A DNA stretch of 64,000 nt from Nonomuraea ceibae (GCF_019396325.1 NZ_JAHKRO010000028.1:1-64000), one strand, 5' to 3'; shown: positions 1 to 10,374, counted from the first letter of the stretch. Numbers and translations are program-made. Notes: a model not told the origin generated them from the sequence alone.

Positions 1-51
1 CCCCCCCCACCAGCAGCCCGCGGCCCGCGTGGCCGCCGCCCACCTACCCTG

Positions 52-1566
52 ATGCCCCCACCCGCCCCGCCCCCGGTTCCCCCGCCCCAGGCTGCCCCGA
101 CCCCGGTGGCCTCGGCTCAGGCTGCCTCGGTCTCGGCGGCTTCGGTTGGGGCCGCCCCGGTCTCGGCGGACTCGGTCCCGCCCGCCAAGGTGCCGTCCGC
201 TCCGGGCTCGGCGGACTCCGTTCCGGGGGCGGCTGCCTTCGCCTCCGTCAGCTCGGGCGGGGGTGCGTACGAGCTGGTGGTGCGGTCGCGGAGGGGGGTG
301 ACGCCCGACGGGGTGCGGCCGGTGGCCGTGGCGGTGCGCGGCGGCCGGATCGAGGCGCTGTGCCCGTACGACGCCGAGCTGGCCGCCGCCGAGGACGTCG
401 ACCTGCGCGACCTGGCGCTGCTGCCCGGCCTGGTCGACACGCACGTGCACGTGAACGAGCCCGGCCGCACGCACTGGGAGGGGTTCGCCAGCGCCACCAG
501 GGCCGCCGCGGCCGGAGGAGTCACGACGATCGTCGACATGCCGCTCAACTCGCTCCCGCCGACCGTGGACGCCGCCGCGCTCGCCGTGAAGCGGCGCGCC
601 GCCGAGGGCCGGTGCCACGTGGACGTCGGCTTCTGGGGCGGCGCCGTGCCCGGCAACCTCAAGGAGCTGCGGCGGCTGCACGAGGCGGGCGTATACGGGT
701 TCAAGTGCTTCCTGTCGCCGTCGGGCGTGCCGGAGTTCCCGCCGCTCGGGCCGGGCGAGCTGCGGGAGGTCATGGCGGAGATCGCCGGGTTCGGCGGGAT
801 GCTGATCGTGCACGCCGAGGACCCGGCGCTGCTGACGGACTGCGCGGGCCCCTCGTACCGGGAGTTCCTGGCGTCGCGGCCGGGAGCGGCCGAGCGCAGC
901 GCGGTCGAACTGGTGGTCCGGCTGGCGGCCGAGACGGGCGCGCGGGCGCACGTCCTGCACGTCTCCAGCGCCGAGTGCCTGCCGGTGCTGGAGGCGGCGC
1001 GAGCCGCCGGGCTGCCGGTCAGCGCCGAGACCTGCCCCCACTACCTGGCGCTCGACGCCGAACGGGTGCCCGAGGGCGGCACCGCGTACAAGTGCTGCCC
1101 GCCCATCCGCTCGGCCGCCAACCGCGACCTGCTGTGGGACGGGCTCGCCCGGGGCGTGCTGAGCTGCGTCGTCTCCGACCACTCGCCCGCCACCGCCGAC
1201 CTCAAGGTGCCCGACTTCGCCGCCGCGTGGGGCGGCGTCGCCTCGCTGCAGCTCGGGCTGCGCGTCGTATGGACGGAGGCGGCGCGGCGCGGCCACGGGC
1301 TCGCCGACGTGGCCCGGTGGATGGCGGCGGGCCCGGCCGCGCTGGCGGGCCTGCCGGGCAAGGGCGGCATCGTCCCCGGCAACGACGCCGACCTGGTGGC
1401 CTTCGACCCCGACGCCGTCGAGCCCGTCGACGCAGCGCGGCTGCACCACCGCCACCCGATCACGCCCTACCACGGCCACGCGCTCAGGGGCGCCGTCCTG
1501 ACCACCTGGCTGCGCGGCAGGCCCGCCGACGGCGTGCCGCACGGGACCTTGCTGAGGGGAACGTAG
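52..1566 (+). CDS. allB: Allantoinase with low-complexity N-terminal extension
   Basis: Cyclic amidohydrolase that opens the allantoin ring to allantoate in purine breakdown. The binuclear metal site of the amidohydrolase family is complete: the HxH pair H131/H133 in a DTHVHVNEPG motif, a lysine likely to be carboxylated (K218, YGFKCF), H254 (HAED), H303 (LHVSS) and D376 (SDHSP). At 504 aa it is about 50 residues longer than usual because residues 1-70 are a Pro/Ala/Ser/Val-rich tail. The conserved fold begins near AYELVVRSRRG. In-frame GTG codons at 106, 190 and 277 are alternative starts, and none of the candidate starts has a convincing ribosome site, so the N-terminus is uncertain. The allantoicase gene follows immediately, so the two act in sequence. 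Confidence 0.93.
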   Translation: MPPPAPPPVPPPQAAPTPVASAQAASVSAASVGAAPVSADSVPPAKVPSAPGSADSVPGAAAFASVSSGGGAYELVVRSRRGVTPDGVRPVAVAVRGGRIEALCPYDAELAAAEDVDLRDLALLPGLVDTHVHVNEPGRTHWEGFASATRAAAAGGVTTIVDMPLNSLPPTVDAAALAVKRRAAEGRCHVDVGFWGGAVPGNLKELRRLHEAGVYGFKCFLSPSGVPEFPPLGPGELREVMAEIAGFGGMLIVHAEDPALLTDCAGPSYREFLASRPGAAERSAVELVVRLAAETGARAHVLHVSSAECLPVLEAARAAGLPVSAETCPHYLALDAERVPEGGTAYKCCPPIRSAANRDLLWDGLARGVLSCVVSDHSPATADLKVPDFAAAWGGVASLQLGLRVVWTEAARRGHGLADVARWMAAGPAALAGLPGKGGIVPGNDADLVAFDPDAVEPVDAARLHHRHPITPYHGHALRGAVLTTWLRGRPADGVPHGTLLRGT

Positions 1567-2511
1567 ATGCCGAGCTTCACCCACCTGCCCGACCTCGCGC
1601 TGCGCGGCCACGGCGGAGCGGTCGTCGCCGCCAGCGACGAGGCGTTCGCCGAGAAGGAGGCGCTGATCCGGCCCGGCCGCCCGGAGTTCCGGCCCGCCAC
1701 GTTCGGCGGCAAGGGGCAGGTCTACGACGGCTGGGAGACCCGCCGCCGCCGCGAGCCCGGCCACGACTGGGCGCTGGTGCGGCTCGGCCTGCCCGGCGTG
1801 ATCCGCGGCGTCGTCGTCGACACCGCCTGGTTCACCGGCAACCATCCCTCGTCCGCGTCCGTCGAGGCCGCCGAGGTCGCCGGGCATCCTGCGCCCGCCG
1901 AGCTGGCCGGGGCGGCGTGGACGGAGATCGTGCCGCGCAGCCCGCTCGGCGGCGACGCCGCCCACCCGTTCGAGGTCACGGGCGAGCGCCGCTGGACGCA
2001 CGTGCGGCTGAACATCTTCCCCGACGGCGGCGTCGCCCGGCTGCGGGTGCACGGCGAGCCCCGGGCTGACCTGTCGGTGTACGAGGGGCTCGGCCTCGAC
2101 CTGGCGGCCATGGCCAACGGCGGGCTGGTCACCGCCTGCTCCGACGCGTTCTACTCCGAGCCGCACCACGTCATCGCGCCCGGCCTGCCCCGCCACCAGG
2201 CCGAAGGCTGGGAGACCGCGCGCCGCCGCGACGGCGGCAACGACTGGCTGGTCATCCGGCTGGCCGGGCGCGGCCTCATCAGGGTCGCCGAGATCGACAC
2301 CACCCACCTGCTGCACAACGCGCCCGCCGCCGTCACGCTCACCGGCCTCGACGGCGACCGCGAGGTCGAGCTGCTGCCGGCGACCCCGCTGCTGCCCGAC
2401 ACGCCGCACCGCTTCCGGCTGAGCCACACCGAGCCCGTCGAGCGCGTACGCGTCGACATCCACCCCGACGGCGGGCTGGCCAGAGTACGCCTGCTCGGCA
2501 CCCTGGCCTGA
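1567..2511 (+). CDS. alc: Allantoicase
   Basis: Hydrolyses allantoate to ureidoglycolate and urea, the step after allantoinase. The 314-aa protein has the two-repeat beta-sandwich layout of the family. Each half carries a matching GWETRRRR(E/D)xGxDW stretch, near residues 58 and 217, and an HPDGG/FPDGG stretch near its end. The ATG directly follows the allB stop codon, with GAGGGG about 8 nt upstream, so the two genes are translationally coupled. The gene ends 18 bp from the convergent kinase gene with no clear terminator between them. Confidence 0.93.
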   Translation: MPSFTHLPDLALRGHGGAVVAASDEAFAEKEALIRPGRPEFRPATFGGKGQVYDGWETRRRREPGHDWALVRLGLPGVIRGVVVDTAWFTGNHPSSASVEAAEVAGHPAPAELAGAAWTEIVPRSPLGGDAAHPFEVTGERRWTHVRLNIFPDGGVARLRVHGEPRADLSVYEGLGLDLAAMANGGLVTACSDAFYSEPHHVIAPGLPRHQAEGWETARRRDGGNDWLVIRLAGRGLIRVAEIDTTHLLHNAPAAVTLTGLDGDREVELLPATPLLPDTPHRFRLSHTEPVERVRVDIHPDGGLARVRLLGTLA

Positions 2512-2529
2512 CCTCTCAGCGCCGGGCGG

Positions 2530-4452
2530 CTAGTGCCAGAGCAGCACCTCGGAGTTGGGCGGGCGTTCGCTGTTGGGGGCCGGACGCTGGAAACGCACCA
2601 CGCCGCCGCCGCCCACCGTGCGCACCCGCACCCGGAAGCCCAGCGCCCGCAGCTCGTTGCGGGCGTCGTTGACGTTCTTGCCCATCACCTGCGGCACGAT
2701 GACGAACTGCTGGTCGTCGCGGGCCTCCTGGTCACCGTTGAACCAGTGCCAGAAGTCCGTCTGGCAGCGCGACACCGTGATCATCGCCGGGATGCCCTGG
2801 TCGACCTCCGCCTTGGCCTTGGGCGCCTGCGCGATCACCGTGCACGGCTCGGCGTCGTCGTCGACCTCGGTGACCTGCACCTGGAAGCCCTGCTGGCTGA
2901 GGAACGCGGCGGCCTGGTCCTTCGGCATGCCGTCGACGTCGGGCATCACCAGCCCGGCGCTCACGTACAGGTCGATCTTGGCGCCTTCCTTGACCTTCTC
3001 GCCCACCTGCGGGGAGGTGCGGATGACGGAGTTGCGCGCGACCTCCAGGTTCTGCAGGCGGCGGACCTTGCCCACGGTCAGGCCGGCGCTGCCGATGGCG
3101 TTGCGGGCGTCCTGCTCGGTCAGGCCCTGCACCTTCGGCACCAGCACCCGCTTGGGGCCGAGCGACGGCACCAGCGTGATCGTCTGCCCGGCCTCGACCT
3201 CGGTCTTGGCGGCCGGGTCCATCTCCAGGACGAGCCCCTCGGCCACCTCCTCGTCGTGGCGGCCCTCCACGCGGCGGACCTTGAAGCCCAGGTTGCGGGC
3301 GTTCTGCTCGGCGACCGCGAGGTTCTTGCCGACGAGGTCGGGCACCACGGCCAGCGTCTTCTGCGAGAAGTAGAGACCGGTCAGCGCCACGGCGACGACC
3401 ATCACCGCGGCCAGCCCCACCAGGAACCAGTTGGGCCGGAACCCGCCGCCCTTGCCGCGCCCGCGCGGCGGGGGCGGCGGCGCGGCCGGCACCTCGGCGC
3501 GCGGCTGGATCAGCGTGTGCGCGGGAGCGGCGGCGGGCGGCATCGTGGACGGCATCGGGTGCGGCCTGGAGTGGGCGCCGGACGCGCGGCCGGGCTCGCT
3601 CAGCCGGGGCAGCGTGCGGTGCGCCTCGACGGCCGCCACCAGCATCGCGGTCGCGTCGGCCGGGCGGTCGTGCGGCTCGCGGGCCGTGGCGTGCGCCACC
3701 AGCGCGTCGATCTGCGGCGGCACGTCGTGGATCAGCGACGACGGCACCGGGACCGTGTCGTGGACGTGCCGGTAGGCCACCGACATGGGCGTCTCGCCGT
3801 CGTACGGCTGCCTGCCGGTGACCAGCTCGAACAGCATGATGCCCGCCGCGTAGACGTCGCTGCGCACGTCGGCGCCGCCGGTCGTCACCTGCTCGGGCGA
3901 CATGTAGCCGATCGTGCCGATCATCACGCCGGTGCGCGTCTGGTTGGTCGCCTCGATCGCCCTGGCCAGGCCGAAGTCCACGACCTTGACCCGGCCGTCG
4001 GCGGTCAGCAGAACGTTCTCGGGCTTGACGTCACGGTGGACCATCCCGGCCTGGTGGGCCGCGCCGAGCGCCGCCAGCACCGGGATCATGATCTCCAGCG
4101 CCTCGCGGGCCGGCAGCCGGTCGCGCTCGCGCAGGATGTCGCGCAGCGTCTTGCCCGGCACGTACTCCATCGACAGGTAGACCACGTCGGTGTCGGTGCC
4201 CTGGTCGAAGACGTGCACCACGTTGGGGTGGGAGAGGCTGGCCACCGACTTCGCCTCGCCGATGAACCTGCGCACGAACGCCGGGTCGTCGGCGAGCGAG
4301 CGGTGCATGACCTTCAGCGCGACGGTCCGGTCCAGCCGGATGTCGAGCGCGAGGTAGACGGTCGCCATGCCGCCCCGGGCGATCCGGGACTCGACGCGGT
4401 AGCGTCCATCGAGCAGCCGGCCGACCAACGGGTCGGCAGTCGTCGTGTCCAC
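2530..4452 (-). CDS. Serine/threonine protein kinase with four PASTA domains
   Basis: Membrane Ser/Thr kinase. The N-terminal cytoplasmic kinase domain (about residues 17-280) has a glycine loop (ARGGMATV), catalytic lysine (ALKVM), HRDVKPEN loop, VDFGLA and APE-like SPEQ. A Pro-rich linker leads to one transmembrane helix near 342-363. About four extracellular PASTA repeats follow, the module that senses muropeptides or lipid II in PknB-type kinases. A GTG start at 4452 is preferred over an ATG at 4497: it gives the family-typical start DTTxxDPLVGxxLDGRY, and a TAAACT -10 box lies 7 nt upstream, fitting leaderless translation. Its near neighbours (Rv2175c-type protein, prenyl synthase, metF) match the mycobacterial pknL region, although M. 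tuberculosis PknL lacks PASTA domains. Confidence 0.93.
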   Translation of the reverse strand: MDTTTADPLVGRLLDGRYRVESRIARGGMATVYLALDIRLDRTVALKVMHRSLADDPAFVRRFIGEAKSVASLSHPNVVHVFDQGTDTDVVYLSMEYVPGKTLRDILRERDRLPAREALEIMIPVLAALGAAHQAGMVHRDVKPENVLLTADGRVKVVDFGLARAIEATNQTRTGVMIGTIGYMSPEQVTTGGADVRSDVYAAGIMLFELVTGRQPYDGETPMSVAYRHVHDTVPVPSSLIHDVPPQIDALVAHATAREPHDRPADATAMLVAAVEAHRTLPRLSEPGRASGAHSRPHPMPSTMPPAAAPAHTLIQPRAEVPAAPPPPPRGRGKGGGFRPNWFLVGLAAVMVVAVALTGLYFSQKTLAVVPDLVGKNLAVAEQNARNLGFKVRRVEGRHDEEVAEGLVLEMDPAAKTEVEAGQTITLVPSLGPKRVLVPKVQGLTEQDARNAIGSAGLTVGKVRRLQNLEVARNSVIRTSPQVGEKVKEGAKIDLYVSAGLVMPDVDGMPKDQAAAFLSQQGFQVQVTEVDDDAEPCTVIAQAPKAKAEVDQGIPAMITVSRCQTDFWHWFNGDQEARDDQQFVIVPQVMGKNVNDARNELRALGFRVRVRTVGGGGVVRFQRPAPNSERPPNSEVLLWH

Positions 4453-4459
4453 CCCGCTG

Positions 4460-4465
4460 AGTTTA
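4460..4465 (-). promoter_or_regulatory. Leaderless -10 box of the PASTA kinase
   Basis: TAAACT on the minus strand, 7 nt before the GTG at 4452. No Shine-Dalgarno is present, so transcription should begin at or next to the start codon. Confidence 0.5.
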
Positions 4466-4617
4466 CGGGCGTTTCGCACCCGGGAGGGCCTGACCATCCG
4501 AAACCGATGCCGACCCGTGCCCCGCCCGGCCTCTCACGTGCCCCGCCGTCGCACAGGCCACCCCGGCACCGGCCCCGGAGAGCCGGTGCGCCCCCGGCAG
4601 ACGGGAAGAACGTCCCG

Positions 4618-5562
<945 letters not shown>

Positions 5563-5566
<4 letters not shown>

Positions 5567-6885
5567 GAAATATCCCGAAATCTAGCGGGTGAGCACAGGG
5601 ACGCGAGGTCGCCCTCCTCGCCCTGCAGGATCGCGGCCGTGAGCGGGGCCATCAGCACCCCGCCCCGGAAATGCCCCGTGGCCAGCACCAGCCCCGGGGC
5701 CGAGCCGGGCCCGATGATCGGCAGGTTGTCCGGCGTGCCCGGCCGCAGCCCCGCCACCACGTCGGCGACCTCCAGCTCCGTCACCCCCGGGACCAGCTCC
5801 CTGGCGTCGCGCAGCAGCTCGTACAGCCCGCCGGCGGTCACCCGGGTGTCGAACCCGAGCTCCTCCTGCGTGGCCCCGACCACGAGCTCCCCGTCGCCCC
5901 GGGGCACCAGGTAGACCGGCGTGCCGTGCACCATCCCGCGCACGCACCGGCCCAGCAGCGGCTCGGGGGAGCGCAGGCGCATGATCTGCCCCTTGACCGG
6001 CCGTACCGGGACGTCGGCCAGCCCGGCGCTCCACGCCCCGGCGGCCAGGACCACCCGCTCGCCGAAGATCTCCTCCCCGGACTCCAGGCGTACGCCGGTC
6101 ACCCGGCCGCCCTCGCGCGACAGCCCCGCCACGCGCTCCCGTACCAGCGGGACGCCCCGCCGCTCCAGGGCCACGAGCAGGGCGGCGGTGACGCGGCGCG
6201 GGTCCACCCACGCGTCGCCTGGCGCCAGCAGACCGCCGCGCACGGACGGCGCCAGCATCGGCTCCAGCCGCCGGCACTCGCGCCCGGTCAGCCGCTCCAC
6301 CGGCAGGCCGAGCTTCTCCATGAACGCGGCCAGCTCCCCGAGCGCGGCCAGGTCGTCCCCGCCGAACGCCACGTCCAGCGTCCCGTCGGACCGCAGATCC
6401 AGCACGTCCCGCCCCTCGGCCGGCACCCCGCCGAGCAGCGGAAGCCCCCCGAACGGGTCAACCGCGGCGCCCCCGTGGGAGGACGCCTTGCCGGGGCCGG
6501 AGACGGCGGGACCGCTCGCACCCCCGGCCCGTGCCGCACTGCCGGATCCCGCGGGAGGTCCGCCCAGGGAGGCGCCCCCGGAGGGCAGGGGCGCGCCGGC
6601 GGCGGTGGGGCCGCTCGGGTGGGCGCCGGTCCGTCCAGGGGGAAGGGCGGCGTCGGCGGTGAGGTCGGCGGCGAAGGCGGGCCAGCGGCGCAGGGCGGCG
6701 ATGCCGAGCCGGAGCAGCGGCTCCTCGGTGTAGGTCACCTCGCTGACCGGCGCCAGCATCCCGGCCGCGGCGTGGGAGGCGCCCGAAGCGGGGGCCGGGT
6801 CGACCACGGTGACGGCGCGGCCCGAGCGGGCCAGGCGCCAGGCGATCGACAGTCCGACGACTCCGCCGCCCACGATCACGTCCAT
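5563..6885 (-). CDS. thiO: Glycine oxidase ThiO with an inserted low-complexity loop
   Basis: FAD-dependent glycine oxidase that makes the imine used by ThiG. The dinucleotide fold is at the N-terminus (VIVGGGVVGLSIAWRLA), and the DAO C-terminal signature includes ATGHFRGGVLMAP. The ATG at 6885 is chosen because GGGAG from the riboswitch 3' end sits just upstream and the FAD motif starts at once; an ATG at 6906 falls inside the riboswitch. The protein is about 440 aa against a usual 370 or so. The excess is a Gly/Ala/Pro/Ser stretch at about residues 80-160, between the FAD motif and the substrate domain. It stays in frame and both flanks are intact, so the enzyme is probably functional. Confidence 0.93.
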
Positions 6886-6890
6886 GTCCG

Positions 6891-6980
6891 CTCCCTTCGC
6901 CGGCATGATCCGGATCAGGTGTCTTGCGGTCGAAGGCCCGGTGAAGCCTTCCTCTCAGCCCGGTTACGGCCGGACTCCCG
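6891..6980 (-). ncRNA. TPP riboswitch (THI element)
   Basis: On the minus strand this leader carries the conserved parts in order: GGGAGTCCGG, the CTGAGA box near 6955, ACCGCAAGACACCTGATC, and the 3' signature CCGGATCATGCCGGCGAAGGG. It ends 5 nt before the thiO start, and its last GGGAG is also the ribosome-binding site. TPP binding should therefore hide the Shine-Dalgarno and block translation of thiO-thiS-thiG. Confidence 0.95.
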
Positions 6981-7037
6981 CGCGTCTTACGTCCCCCAGC
7001 CTACGGCCTCGGTGCGACGCCGCGGCACCGCCCCCGT

Positions 7038-7043
7038 TATGGT
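7038..7043 (+). promoter_or_regulatory. Leaderless -10 box of the FAD reductase gene
   Basis: TATGGT lies 7 nt before the GTG at 7051, with no Shine-Dalgarno. It supports the start used for the divergent reductase gene. Confidence 0.4.
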
Positions 7044-7050
7044 CATGAAC

Positions 7051-8214
7051 GTGAATCGCGTCGTGGTGGTGGGAGCGGGTCTTGCGGGCGTGCGCAGCGT
7101 CGAGGCGCTGCGGGCACGGGGGTTCGGCGGCCGGATCACGTTGATCGGCCAGGAACGGCACCGGCCCTACGATCGGCCGCCGTTGTCGAAGGCGGTGCTG
7201 CTGGGCTCCGCCGACTCCAGCTTCGTCGACTCCGACCTGGACGCGCTGGAGGTGGATTTCCGGCCGGGCGTCTCGGCCAAGTCGCTGCGCGCGGGCGTGG
7301 TGGAGACGACCGAGGGCGAGCTGGGCTACGACGGCCTGGTGATCGCGACGGGCGCGGAGCCGATCCCGCTGCCGGGTGACGGCCCGCAGCACGTGCTGCG
7401 GACGCTGGACGACTCGCTGGAGCTGCGCGCCCGCCTGGTGCCGGGCGCGCGGGTGGTGGTCGCGGGCGCGGGCTGGATCGGCGCGGAGGTGGCCACGGCC
7501 GCCCGCCGGGCCGGCTGCGCCGTCACCGTGCTGGAGGCGGGCCGGACCCCGCTGGCGCAGGCGGTCGGCGAGGAGATCGGCGCCCGGACGGAGAGCTGGT
7601 ACGACGGCATCGACCTGCGGCTGGACACGATGGTCGCGTCGGTCGACGAGGGCGGCGTGGAGCTGGTCGGCGGCGGGTTCGTGGAGGCGCACGTGGTGGT
7701 GGCGGGCATCGGCGTCCGCCCGGCCGTGGAGTGGCTGGCGGGCTCGGACGTCGACCTGCACAACGGCGTGGTCACGGACGAGCGGCTGCGCACGTCGCTG
7801 CCCGGCGTGGTGGCGGTGGGCGACTGCGCCGCCTGGTGGTCGAGCCGCTACGGCACCCGGCTGCGCGTGGAGCACTGGGACACCGCGCTGAGCGCCCCGG
7901 AGGTGGCCGCCGCGACGCTGCTGGGCGAGGAGGCCGTGTACGATCCGGTCCCGTACTTCTGGTCGGAGCAGTTCGGCCACATGGTGCAGTACGCCGGCCA
8001 CCACCCGGCGGGCGAGCGCCTGCTCTACCGGGGCGGGCCGGAGGGCAAGTGGTCGGCCTGCTGGCTGACGGCCGAGGGCGGGCTGGCGGCGGTGCTGGCC
8101 GTCGACCGGCCCCGCGACCTCGTGCAGGGCCGCCGGATCATCCAGGAGGGCCGTCGTCTGGACGCGGAACGCCTGGTAGATCCAGATGTACCCCTACGGG
8201 ATTGTGTTGTTTGA
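7051..8214 (+). CDS. FAD-dependent NAD(P)H:ferredoxin-type reductase
   Basis: Two-dinucleotide-binding flavoprotein of the ferredoxin/rubredoxin reductase family. The FAD motif GAGLAGVRSVEALR is at the N-terminus, followed by RPYDRPPLSK typical of BenA/CamA-like reductases. A central NAD motif (AGAGWIGAEVA) and the second FAD site (VVAVGDCAAW) follow, then a reductase C-terminal domain. It probably passes electrons from NAD(P)H to a small iron-sulfur protein. No partner gene is adjacent; the only ferredoxin in the window, at 17.9 kb with the P450, is a possible but untested partner. ATGs at 7039 and 7045 are alternative starts. It is divergent from thiO, and the riboswitch leader lies between them. 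Confidence 0.88.
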   Translation: MNRVVVVGAGLAGVRSVEALRARGFGGRITLIGQERHRPYDRPPLSKAVLLGSADSSFVDSDLDALEVDFRPGVSAKSLRAGVVETTEGELGYDGLVIATGAEPIPLPGDGPQHVLRTLDDSLELRARLVPGARVVVAGAGWIGAEVATAARRAGCAVTVLEAGRTPLAQAVGEEIGARTESWYDGIDLRLDTMVASVDEGGVELVGGGFVEAHVVVAGIGVRPAVEWLAGSDVDLHNGVVTDERLRTSLPGVVAVGDCAAWWSSRYGTRLRVEHWDTALSAPEVAAATLLGEEAVYDPVPYFWSEQFGHMVQYAGHHPAGERLLYRGGPEGKWSACWLTAEGGLAAVLAVDRPRDLVQGRRIIQEGRRLDAERLVDPDVPLRDCVV

Positions 8215-8244
8215 GCAAGCGCGGCATGTGGTAGTTGTGGTTTC

Positions 8245-8619
8245 GTGACGCTTTCTGTTGCACAGATCGACCGGGAGACCGACCAGCTCGTTGACGAGTG
8301 GCTCACTCTCCCCGAAGTGGCCCAGCGCCTCGACCTCTCGATGGGACGGGCCAAGCAACTCCTCAAGGATCACAAGCTGCTCGGCGTGCGCCGCGGCAGC
8401 GGCGGGCCACAGGTGCCCGCGGTGTTCCTCGACGGAAAGGACGTGGTGAAAGGCCTTCCGGGCACGCTGACCGTGCTCCGCGACGCCGGGTACGACGATG
8501 TGGAGGCGCTGCGCTGGCTGTTCACCCCTGACGACTCGCTGCCGGGGTCGCCCGTTCAGGCGATCAAGGCCGGTCGTCACACCGAGGTCAAGCGCCGTGC
8601 CCAAGCCCTCGCTTTCTGA
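8245..8619 (+). CDS. Rv2175c-family winged-helix DNA-binding protein
   Basis: A 124-aa protein matching the actinobacterial Rv2175c family. An N-terminal winged helix-turn-helix ([32 protein letters not shown], in two parts around residue 30) is followed by the C-terminal domain with [21 protein letters not shown]. In M. tuberculosis the homolog binds DNA and is phosphorylated by the adjacent kinase PknL, which releases it from DNA. Here a PASTA kinase is 3.7 kb away in the same conserved neighbourhood, so a similar pairing is plausible. The GTG start has no Shine-Dalgarno. thiE overlaps its 3' end. Confidence 0.88.
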   Translation: MTLSVAQIDRETDQLVDEWLTLPEVAQRLDLSMGRAKQLLKDHKLLGVRRGSGGPQVPAVFLDGKDVVKGLPGTLTVLRDAGYDDVEALRWLFTPDDSLPGSPVQAIKAGRHTEVKRRAQALAF

Positions 8620-9241
8620 CGCCCGCCTCTACCTGTGCACCGACGGGCGGCGTGACAGGGGCGACCTGGCCGAGTTCCTCGACGCGGCGCTGGCCGGCGG
8701 CGTGGACATCGTCCAGTTGCGGGAGAAGGGCCTGGAGGCGCGCGAGGAGCTCGCGCTCCTGGAGGTCTTCCGCGACGCCTGCGACCGGCACGGCCGGCTG
8801 CTGGCGGTCAACGACCGGGCCGACATCGCCTTCGCCGCCCGGCCTGACGTGCTCCATCTGGGGCAGGACGACCTTCCGGTGACGGTCGCGCGAGAAATGC
8901 TCGGCGACGACATCGTCATCGGTCGGTCCACCCACTCCGCCGCCGAGGCTTCCGCCGCGGCGGTGGAGGAGGGCGTCGACTATTTCTGCTGTGGGCCGAT
9001 CTGGCCCACGCCGACCAAGCCGGGCCGGCACGCGCCGGGCCCGTCGCTGCTCCGGCACGCGGCGGCGCTCGGCGGTGACCGGCCCTGGTTCGGCATCGGC
9101 GGCATCGACCTGGCCAACCTGGACGAGGTCATGTCCTACGGGGTCCGCCGCGTCGTGGTGGTGCGCGCCATCACCGAGGCCGACGACCCCGGGGCAGCCG
9201 CCGCCGAGTTCGCCAAGCGGCTCACGTCCGCCGCGACGTAG
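8597..9241 (+). CDS. thiE: Thiamine-phosphate synthase ThiE
   Basis: Joins hydroxymethylpyrimidine diphosphate and thiazole phosphate into thiamine phosphate. The 214-aa TIM barrel shows VQLREK, the NDRAD loop, HLGQDDLP, the GRSTHS loop and [14 protein letters not shown], all family hallmarks. The GTG at 8597 gives the normal N-terminus ([14 protein letters not shown]) and has GAGG 9 nt upstream inside the previous gene, which it overlaps by 23 nt. Its 3' end overlaps the convergent prenyl synthase by 20 nt. It is not in the riboswitch operon, so its control may differ from thiOSG. Confidence 0.94.
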   Translation: MPKPSLSDARLYLCTDGRRDRGDLAEFLDAALAGGVDIVQLREKGLEAREELALLEVFRDACDRHGRLLAVNDRADIAFAARPDVLHLGQDDLPVTVAREMLGDDIVIGRSTHSAAEASAAAVEEGVDYFCCGPIWPTPTKPGRHAPGPSLLRHAAALGGDRPWFGIGGIDLANLDEVMSYGVRRVVVVRAITEADDPGAAAAEFAKRLTSAAT

Positions 9242-10289
9242 CCGCCACGGCGAGCCCGGCCAGCGCGGTGCGGGCTTCGGGCGTGATCGGCGCCTGGTCG
9301 AGCGAGGCGAGCGCCTCGCCGAGATAGTCGCCGATCATGTCCTCGCACGCCCGCAGCGCGCCCGTGCCTTCGATGATCTCGCGCAGCGCGGCCACGCCGG
9401 GCTCGTCGAGCGCGGGGTCGCCGAGCAGGCGGCGCACCACGCCGGCCTGCTCGGGGGTGGCGGCGGCCAGGGTGCGCGCCACCAGCATCGTCCGCTTGCC
9501 CTCGCGCAGGTCGTCGCCGGCCGGCTTGCCGGTCTGCGCGGGGTCGCCGAACACGCCGAGGATGTCGTCGCGCAGCTGGAAGGCGATGCCGACCCGGGTG
9601 CCGTACGTGGTGCACAGCTCGTCGATCCACGGCTCCAGGCCGCCGGAGGCGAGCGCCAGGCCGAGACGGAGCGGGTGCTCGACGGAGTACTTGCCGCTCT
9701 TGTACAGGGCCACGCGCAGCGCCGAGTCGAAGGTGTTCTCGCCGTGCGCCTGCTCCAGCAGGTCGAGATACTGGCCGCACATGAGCTCGGTGCGCATGTG
9801 GTCGTGCACCGGCTGGGCCGCCGCCAGCGCCCGCGCGGGCAGGCCGCTGGTGCGCCACATCTCGCCCGACCAGATCAGCAGCAGGTTGCCGAGCAGGATC
9901 GCGGCGCCCTCGCCGAACTGCGTGGCCGAGCCGTGCCAGCCCGACTTCTCGTGCAGCGTCTGGAAGCGCCGGTGGGCGGCGGGCATGCCCCGGCGCAGGT
10001 CGCTCTTGTCCATCACGTCGTCGTGCACCAGGGCGCTGGCCTGCAGCAGCTCCAGCGAGGCGGCGGCGGTGAAGATCTCCGGCACGTCGCCGCCTCCGGC
10101 GCCTCGCCAGCCCCAGTAGCAGAAGGCCGGGCGCAGTCTCTTGCCGCCCGCCAGCAGCTCGTCGGCGGCGGTGCGCAGCGGTTCCAGGTCGGGGTCGCCG
10201 GTGACGGGCAACTGCCGTTCGACGAACTGCCTGATGCGACGGTCCACCTGGGCGCGCAGGTTGTCCATCTTCGCGGCGTCTGTGCTCAT
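9222..10289 (-). CDS. Polyprenyl (GGPP-type) diphosphate synthase
   Basis: Trans-isoprenyl diphosphate synthase that adds isopentenyl units to allylic diphosphates. The first aspartate-rich motif is [14 protein letters not shown], and GGKRLRP is upstream of it. The second motif is [10 protein letters not shown], a short form of DDxxD seen in many actinobacterial GGPP synthases. The 355-aa length is normal. It corresponds in place to idsA2 beside metF in mycobacteria. Product chain length cannot be told from sequence alone. The ATG is preceded by TAGTCT at 6 nt, so the mRNA is probably leaderless. Confidence 0.92.
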   Translation of the reverse strand: MSTDAAKMDNLRAQVDRRIRQFVERQLPVTGDPDLEPLRTAADELLAGGKRLRPAFCYWGWRGAGGGDVPEIFTAAASLELLQASALVHDDVMDKSDLRRGMPAAHRRFQTLHEKSGWHGSATQFGEGAAILLGNLLLIWSGEMWRTSGLPARALAAAQPVHDHMRTELMCGQYLDLLEQAHGENTFDSALRVALYKSGKYSVEHPLRLGLALASGGLEPWIDELCTTYGTRVGIAFQLRDDILGVFGDPAQTGKPAGDDLREGKRTMLVARTLAAATPEQAGVVRRLLGDPALDEPGVAALREIIEGTGALRACEDMIGDYLGEALASLDQAPITPEARTALAGLAVAATSRRT

Positions 10290-10295
10290 GCCTTG

Positions 10296-10301
10296 AGACT
10301 A
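10296..10301 (-). promoter_or_regulatory. Leaderless -10 box of the prenyl synthase
   Basis: TAGTCT on the minus strand is followed by exactly 6 nt and the ATG at 10289. There is no Shine-Dalgarno. Confidence 0.6.
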
Positions 10302-10362
10302 GTGGCCGGACATATCGGCTATACCGAGCAGGTAGAGAGTCGGGCGCCGCGCGGCCACCGGG

Positions 10363-10368
10363 TAATCT
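10363..10368 (+). promoter_or_regulatory. Leaderless -10 box of metF
   Basis: TAATCT is followed by TGTCGC and the metF ATG at 10375, so the transcript should start at the A of the ATG. No SAM riboswitch is visible in the 85-bp divergent gap. Confidence 0.65.
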
Positions 10369-10374
10369 TGTCGC

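Noticed and set aside
1-51. End of an upstream gene
   Set aside because: Too short and without a recognisable coding frame or stop; left unannotated.
5671-7050. Long upstream extension of the FAD reductase frame
   Set aside because: It overlaps thiO antisense and the TPP riboswitch. The conserved protein begins at the FAD motif just after 7051.
10302-10362. SAM riboswitch or leader upstream of metF
   Set aside because: The -10 box abuts the start codon, leaving no room for a leader.
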